Of a stretch of 10,655 nt of DNA, positions 5,656 through 10,655 are shown piece after piece. Position numbers and translations under genes: made by a program. The DNA is from Thermoplasmata archaeon (GTDB lineage Archaea > Thermoplasmatota > Thermoplasmata > SG8-5 > JAGLSY01). The first letter of the stretch is position 1. Each line of letters starts with the position of its first letter. The DNA lies in the NCBI GenBank assembly GCA_023135545.1, contig JAGLSY010000255.1, positions 1 to 10,655 on the forward strand. Reading direction: 5' to 3'. The notes below the pieces were generated by a model that was given only the letters and a program-made list of their open reading frames with translations, had not been told where the DNA came from and made no database searches.

Positions 5656-8600
5656 ATGAAATCAAGGGGAGTAGAAAGGAGCAGCTGGGCAGGCGGATAT
5701 TACAAGGTAATGGCATCAGCCATATCCATATCCCTGCTCTTATCCAGCCTGTTCATGTCCTCCGATTTCAACACGGTACTTGCCAAGGATGACCCGGTAT
5801 CACCACAGAGCGTGATAACTTACACATATGCCGGAGTGACCCAGGACGGAGCTCATGATGCCTACTTCTGCGATGTGGACATCATGCCGCCAGTCGGCCT
5901 CAACCTCAATTCCATGACCGAATTTTCAGATACCCAGTATGCTCTGGTGACCACATCGGACAATCTCAGGGCTGCATCATTCGACCCGGGATTAGGGGAC
6001 GAGATTTTCGTATGGAGCGACATACACATAAACGAGAGCCCAGACACCATAACCGAGATAGTCATGACATTCGAGGGCCAGGTAATGTTCGGCATGGAAT
6101 TCCAGTTGTGGGTCTACAACCGTCAAATATGGACCTGGGAGCAGTTGGGCCTGGGTGTTCCGCTTGCTCCAAACACCGATGTGACCATCATGCGCACGAT
6201 TTCGGCCAGCTTATCTGACTACGTGCAGGACGGAGTCCTCTCCTGGGGTTGCTACAACACCTTCAACGGAGACATCACCAGCGTCGACCGCATGGAGGTC
6301 CAGATAACCACCACGGGCGGCTTTCAGCTGGATGTGATAAGCCCTGATGGCGGAGAAAACTGGATGGGCGGTTCGAACCAGAAAATTGAGTGGTTCTCGA
6401 CAGATGTGGATAAATATTTCATCAACAACGAAACATTGGTGGGCCCCACCTCTGGAGGAGAGACCGGTCCCTATTTCACAGCCAACGTGCCAGTTGTTTT
6501 CCATGTCCTTTTTCTATTCGAAACCGGTATAGGCTGGTATGGTATGGTAGAGGGCATTGATTACACATTCGATAATGCGCTGGGCATGGTTGACCTGAGC
6601 CTCTGGGGCCCCATGGGCGCCAACCAGTATCTTCATATATTTTACGATTACACGATATCGACATCTATCTCGATTGATATCTATTACACGATGAACAACG
6701 GTGTCAATTGGACCTTGATAACGAGTGGAGAAACCAACGATGGAGAGTATGACTGGCTAGTACCAATGGACACCTCGGACCAGTGCCTTGTGCGCATCGA
6801 AGCCACAGACGGTTACACCAATGAGTTAATTGATGTGAGCGAAGATTTATTCACCATAGATTCCACATCTCCTTTCGTCAAGGTCAACATACCCGACGGC
6901 GGTGAGACCTTTGGTGCTGGTTCCCTGGAAAACATAACCTGGACTGTTTGGGACAATTACATAGCACCGCCCAACATGATAGATATCTACTATTCAACCA
7001 ACAACGGCACCGACTGGATACTTATCTCGGCAGGCGAGTTCAATGACGGGCATTTCTCGTGGAACGTACCATACATCGCCAGTGATGAATGCCTGATAAG
7101 GGTCAATGGCTCGGATATGGCCGGCAATCCCAACTCAGATGTCAGCAACAGTGTGTTCACCATAACTATCACCCTCCCCCTGGTTCATGTTATCACGCCG
7201 AACAGTGGCGAGATATGGATGGGCGGAAGCCAGCAGATCATCGAATGGTCAGCCAGCAGCGAAACAGGCCTTATGCCTGACCCCATATCCATCTATTATT
7301 CGATAAACAACGGGATAAACTGGACTGTGGTTGCCACCAATGAATCGAATGACGGCCAGTATCTTTGGACATTGCCTTTTGCCACATCAGACGAATGTCT
7401 GGTTATGGTGATAGCCTATGACACATTTGGTGGCAATAGCTCGGATTTATCGAATATGACATTCACCATAGATTCAACCCTTCCCTTCGTGAAGGTCAAC
7501 CTCCCGAATGGCGGCGAGGTATTCAAAGGCGGCACCCAGACCAATATCACCTGGACCATGTGGGACAATTATGCCTCACCTCCCAGCACCATCTACATAT
7601 ATTACTCTCTCAACAACGGGGCAGACTGGACATTGATTTCTGCCAACGAGTTCAATGACGGCCACTATCTATGGGACATGCTATTTGTCACCTCTCAGGA
7701 ATGCTTGATCCGCATCAACGGCACGGATACGGTAGGCAACCCGAACTCAGATGTCAGCGATAACGTGTTCACCATAGATTCTATTCTGCCCATTGTTACA
7801 GTCCAGTCACCTAACGGCGGCGAAGCCTTGCAGGGCGGTTCGACCTTTTTCATAAACTGGACATCCTCGGATAACTACGGTCTTGCCGCCAACAATGTTT
7901 CTATTTACTACTCCATAAACGGAGGTTTGGGCTGGGACGTGGTGGCCACCGGAGAGGCTGATGACGGTTCCTACCTCTGGACCGTGCCCTTCGAGGACAG
8001 CCAGGATTGTATGGTGAAGGTTCTTGTCCGCGACATGGCCGGCAACGAGAACGAGGATGTTAGCGATGGCTTTTTCACCATTGATTCCACCCCACCAACG
8101 GTCTGGGTAATAAGCCCGGACGGCGGCGAGTTGTGGTCCGGCAACGACATACACCAGATACAGTGGAATGCCTATGATAACTTCAATCTGTCCGCCAATC
8201 CTGTTTCCCTCTATTACTCTCTGGACAACGGCGGCAACTGGACACTGATAGCAGAAAATGAAGCCAACGATGGCTCATATGACTGGCTCACGCCCCTCTC
8301 AAACTCCACCGAGTGCCTGATAATGATAACCGTGGTGGACGAGGTTGGAAACAATGCCAGCGACACAAGCAACGGCACATTCACCTTCAACTCCTCACCC
8401 CCCGAAGTGATTGTATTCAGCCCGGATGGCGGCGAGATATTAAATGGGGGCGGCCAGCATCTTATCGAATGGTCGGCCTTCGATGATATCGGCCTTGCGC
8501 CCAACCCCATATCCATCTATTATTCCATCAACAACGGTGTAAACTGGACTGTGATTGCCGCCAACGAGCCTAACGACGGCCAGTATTTATGGTCAATACC

Positions 8601-10655
8601 CTATGAAACCTCGGACGCGTGCCGGGTGAAGGTTGTGGCTACCGACATATCTGGCGGCGATGGATGGGATATGTCGAATGATACCTTTACCATAGATTCA
8701 ACCCTTCCCTTCGTGAAGGTCAACCTCCCGAATGGCGGCGAGGTATTCAAAGGCGGCACCCAGACCAATATCACCTGGACCATGTGGGACAACTTCGGGG
8801 CTCCAATGAACACGATTGACATTTATTATTCGCTCAACAACGGAGCAGACTGGACATTGATTTCTGCCAACGAGCTCAATGATGGCCACTATTTATGGGA
8901 CATACCATTTGCCAATTCCGAGGATTGCCTTGTACGAATCAATGGAACAGACACTGCTGGCAATGTGAACACAGACCAGAGCGATGGCGTTTTCACGATA
9001 GATTCCACCGCACCTAATGTATTGGTTATATACCCGAATGGAAATGAGTTGTTGCGAGGCAACGATGTTTATGTCATTCAATGGTCAGCCAGTGATAATT
9101 TCGGACTGGCGGCAACACCCATAACCATGTATTATTCCCTCAACAATGGTGCCATTTGGACACTCATAGCTGGGAATGAGGCCAACGATGGCTCTTATGA
9201 CTGGCTCACACCATTTTCCAACAGCACCCAGTGCCTAATCCAGATTGTAGCAGTTGATGAGGTGGGCTACACCACAAGCGATGAGAGCAATTTCACGTTC
9301 ACCATAGACTCCAATGACCCCGCCTCTGTGGTAGACTCGATATCATCATACTGGCATAACACCGCGCCTCTAACACTAACCGCCACTGTGAGCGACAATA
9401 TCGGTATCTCTTATGTTGAATTGTGGTACAGGTTTTCTGTTGACAATATCTCCTGGGGCGGCTGGGCCAACCAGTCTCTCGATGCTGCGTCCCCATGGTC
9501 TTGGAGTTTTGATTGGCCAACTGGTGAGGGATATTACGAATTCTACTCGAGAGCAAGAGATTTATCTGGAAATTATGAAGCAGCCCCAGTGAGTGCAGAC
9601 ACGTCAGCCGGTTATGATATTACATCACCAGTATCTAATTTTATTCAAGAAGGTCCATACTGGCATAACGATTTGCTAATTTTGTTAAACACCACCACAT
9701 TCGATTCATTTAGTGGTGTCAATTTCGTCGAAGTATGGATAAGACATTCACTAAATAATTTGACATGGGGTGCTTGGAATCATACTTTTGATGTATTAGG
9801 CCCAACTTGGAACAACATTCCATACTGGTGGGCTGAAGGACCAGGTTATTACGAATTCTACACTAGGGCGATAGACAATGCAGGGAATTATGAATCTGCA
9901 CCTGCCACAGCGGATGTGAAACACGCTTATGATCCTGATGGGCCGATTACTTCAGCTCTCACTATCGAGCCAAATCCGACAATAATTGACATCGACAACA
10001 CGGCCTGGCTCAACGCAACAATCGGTAACATCACCTTCGGCTCGAACATTGTCCAGGCAGAATGGTACCTGCAAAATGGTTCTGCCCCCGGCATTCCGGA
10101 CGGCTCGGCAAATCCAATGAATCCCGCAGACGGCCTCTGGGATGCACCAATGGAGAACATTACAGCCATGCTGGACATCAGCGGCTGGACAGACCTGGGT
10201 ACATATGAATTATGGGTACATGGATTGGATGAGGCAGGAAACTGGGGCCCGTGGGTAAATGTTATTTTGATAAGGCAGTCCGGGGTTACCCAGCTTGCCA
10301 TAATTCCACCATCCGTCACCATGACGGCAGGCAGTCAGATATCCTTCACCGTGCAAACTCAGAATGAAACAGGTTTCCCAGCCAATGTGGCAGAGGACAC
10401 AATAATTTTCCTTACCACAAGCTCTGCAGCTGGTGAATTAAGGGAGATGGGTACAGCCAATATAATCGGCCAGGTCACAATACTGGCAGGCACGAATTCC
10501 GCCATCTTCGATTACTATGATACAGATGCGATGAACGGCCCATATACTCTGACAGCCAACTCGACCGGTCTTTCCAATGGAACTGCCCAGGTAACTGTGA
10601 ATCCGGCAGTGATTGATAGTATTGTTGTCGATCCGGACCCGACCACCGTTGTAGT
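5656..10655 (+). CDS. Giant secreted multi-domain surface protein with nine Kre9/KNH-like repeats (3' end missing)
   Basis: The reading frame stays open from ATG 5656 to the window edge (at least 1666 residues). It is the only ATG after the in-frame stop at 5623, and AAAGGGG lies 4 bases upstream. Residues 1-43 form a signal peptide (basic start, hydrophobic core SAISISLLLSSLFM, likely cleavage after VLA). Residues 44-220 are a unique beta-rich domain I do not recognise. Residues 221-1219 hold nine Ig-fold repeats of the Kre9/KNH-like N-terminal type (P-[ND]-GGE...GG...I-x-W...IYYS-NNG-x-W...NDG-x-Y-x-W...C). Residues 1220-1425 hold two related 'YWHN...WG-x-W...GYYEFY' beta-sandwich modules. 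Residues 1426-1543 form another Ig-like domain, 1544-1651 a Big/invasin-like domain, and 1652 onward a further module starting. N-x-S/T sequons are abundant. An adhesin, S-layer-associated or cell-cell contact role is inferred; any anchor lies beyond the window. Confidence 0.88.
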   Translation, partial: MKSRGVERSSWAGGYYKVMASAISISLLLSSLFMSSDFNTVLAKDDPVSPQSVITYTYAGVTQDGAHDAYFCDVDIMPPVGLNLNSMTEFSDTQYALVTTSDNLRAASFDPGLGDEIFVWSDIHINESPDTITEIVMTFEGQVMFGMEFQLWVYNRQIWTWEQLGLGVPLAPNTDVTIMRTISASLSDYVQDGVLSWGCYNTFNGDITSVDRMEVQITTTGGFQLDVISPDGGENWMGGSNQKIEWFSTDVDKYFINNETLVGPTSGGETGPYFTANVPVVFHVLFLFETGIGWYGMVEGIDYTFDNALGMVDLSLWGPMGANQYLHIFYDYTISTSISIDIYYTMNNGVNWTLITSGETNDGEYDWLVPMDTSDQCLVRIEATDGYTNELIDVSEDLFTIDSTSPFVKVNIPDGGETFGAGSLENITWTVWDNYIAPPNMIDIYYSTNNGTDWILISAGEFNDGHFSWNVPYIASDECLIRVNGSDMAGNPNSDVSNSVFTITITLPLVHVITPNSGEIWMGGSQQIIEWSASSETGLMPDPISIYYSINNGINWTVVATNESNDGQYLWTLPFATSDECLVMVIAYDTFGGNSSDLSNMTFTIDSTLPFVKVNLPNGGEVFKGGTQTNITWTMWDNYASPPSTIYIYYSLNNGADWTLISANEFNDGHYLWDMLFVTSQECLIRINGTDTVGNPNSDVSDNVFTIDSILPIVTVQSPNGGEALQGGSTFFINWTSSDNYGLAANNVSIYYSINGGLGWDVVATGEADDGSYLWTVPFEDSQDCMVKVLVRDMAGNENEDVSDGFFTIDSTPPTVWVISPDGGELWSGNDIHQIQWNAYDNFNLSANPVSLYYSLDNGGNWTLIAENEANDGSYDWLTPLSNSTECLIMITVVDEVGNNASDTSNGTFTFNSSPPEVIVFSPDGGEILNGGGQHLIEWSAFDDIGLAPNPISIYYSINNGVNWTVIAANEPNDGQYLWSIPYETSDACRVKVVATDISGGDGWDMSNDTFTIDSTLPFVKVNLPNGGEVFKGGTQTNITWTMWDNFGAPMNTIDIYYSLNNGADWTLISANELNDGHYLWDIPFANSEDCLVRINGTDTAGNVNTDQSDGVFTIDSTAPNVLVIYPNGNELLRGNDVYVIQWSASDNFGLAATPITMYYSLNNGAIWTLIAGNEANDGSYDWLTPFSNSTQCLIQIVAVDEVGYTTSDESNFTFTIDSNDPASVVDSISSYWHNTAPLTLTATVSDNIGISYVELWYRFSVDNISWGGWANQSLDAASPWSWSFDWPTGEGYYEFYSRARDLSGNYEAAPVSADTSAGYDITSPVSNFIQEGPYWHNDLLILLNTTTFDSFSGVNFVEVWIRHSLNNLTWGAWNHTFDVLGPTWNNIPYWWAEGPGYYEFYTRAIDNAGNYESAPATADVKHAYDPDGPITSALTIEPNPTIIDIDNTAWLNATIGNITFGSNIVQAEWYLQNGSAPGIPDGSANPMNPADGLWDAPMENITAMLDISGWTDLGTYELWVHGLDEAGNWGPWVNVILIRQSGVTQLAIIPPSVTMTAGSQISFTVQTQNETGFPANVAEDTIIFLTTSSAAGELREMGTANIIGQVTILAGTNSAIFDYYDTDAMNGPYTLTANSTGLSNGTAQVTVNPAVIDSIVVDPDPTTVV
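7465..7568 (+). repeat. 104-nt block identical to 8689-8792
   Basis: This block spans the end of repeat R3 and the first third of R4. Base for base it equals the copy at the R7/R8 junction, offset by 1224 bases (four repeat units). Immediately outside the block the copies differ (base 7464 versus 8688; 7569 versus 8793). Confidence 0.95.
8689..8792 (+). repeat. 104-nt block identical to 7465-7568
   Basis: Second copy of the identical block, covering the R7/R8 junction. Further along, 8837 onward is again nearly identical to 7613 onward, while the stretch between them (8793-8836) has diverged, so the pair is mosaic. Confidence 0.95.
9313..9930 (+). repeat. Two tandem 'YWHN' beta-sandwich modules of different base composition
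   Basis: The modules run about 9313-9615 and 9616-9930 (101 and 105 residues). Shared landmarks are YWHN, VE(L/V)W-x-R-x-S-x-(D/N)N, WG-x-W, GYYEFY(S/T)RA and GNYE-(A/S)AP. The second copy is markedly more AT-rich than the first and than the rest of the gene. Confidence 0.75.

Larger units (their letters stand above)
6316..9312 (+). repeat. Nine in-frame Kre9/KNH-like domain repeats, eight of exactly 306 nt
   Basis: Copies start at 6316 (R1), 6865, 7171, 7477, 7783, 8089, 8395, 8701 and 9007 (R9, ending 9312). R2 to R9 are each exactly 102 codons without a single indel. R1 is longer because about 80 residues are inserted after its first strands. Every copy ends in an F-T-(I/F) strand and has one Cys in the same late position. 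By similarity R2, R4 and R8 form type A (VKVN...WDN...LISA), R3 and R7 type B (IEWSA...ISIYYSINNG...NDGQYLW), R5 type C, and R6 and R9 type D (GND...NEANDGSYDWLTP-x-SNST). The order B-A-C-D is followed by B-A-D. Confidence 0.9.

Noticed and set aside
5571..5792. 73-codon plus-strand frame overlapping the start of the giant gene
   Set aside because: It overlaps the signal-peptide coding region in another frame and covers the proximal TATA box; no family resemblance.
6316..9312. CRISPR array
   Set aside because: The periodic similarity is in-frame protein repeats of 306 bases, with no short direct repeats separated by unique spacers.

Overview
The window looks archaeal, most likely a Thermoplasmata-type euryarchaeon. 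Evidence: TATA/BRE-like promoters, heavy use of ATA (Ile) and AGG (Arg) codons, a thiolase-fold/DUF35 gene pair, and two secreted multi-domain beta-sandwich surface proteins rich in N-glycosylation sequons. The phylum is inferred from style and family content; there is no rRNA or marker gene to fix it.

Layout. (1) 1-2355, plus strand: the 3' part of a surface protein with CARDB/COG1361-like Ig-fold domains, one C-terminal membrane helix and a short Pro/Glu-rich cytoplasmic tail, followed by a UUCG-loop terminator hairpin. (2) 2356-2961: a gene-free gap. It holds a notable nested set of complementary segments (2597-2843) that reads as a structured non-coding RNA on the plus strand, then the terminator of the opposing operon. 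(3) 2962-4985, minus strand: a two-gene operon, thiolase-fold protein then DUF35 zinc-ribbon/OB-fold protein, with stop and start sharing one base. The thiolase-fold protein has Gly where thiolases carry the nucleophilic Cys, so it may be a lyase/aldolase and not a thiolase. (4) 4986-5655: a divergent intergenic region with three separate palindromic structures and promoter elements for both directions. (5) 5656-10655, plus strand: the 5' part (at least 1666 codons, open at the window edge) of a giant secreted protein. It has a signal peptide, a unique N-terminal domain, nine Kre9/KNH-like Ig-fold repeats, two further beta-sandwich repeats, and Big-type domains running off the end.

The two plus-strand genes probably both contribute to the cell envelope, one membrane anchored and one of unknown anchoring. 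The minus-strand operon is metabolic (acyl-CoA chemistry) and has no visible functional link to them. The most striking features are the candidate structured RNA, the Cys-less thiolase/DUF35 pair, and the constant 306-nt period of the repeats with evidence for block duplication and recent sequence homogenisation.
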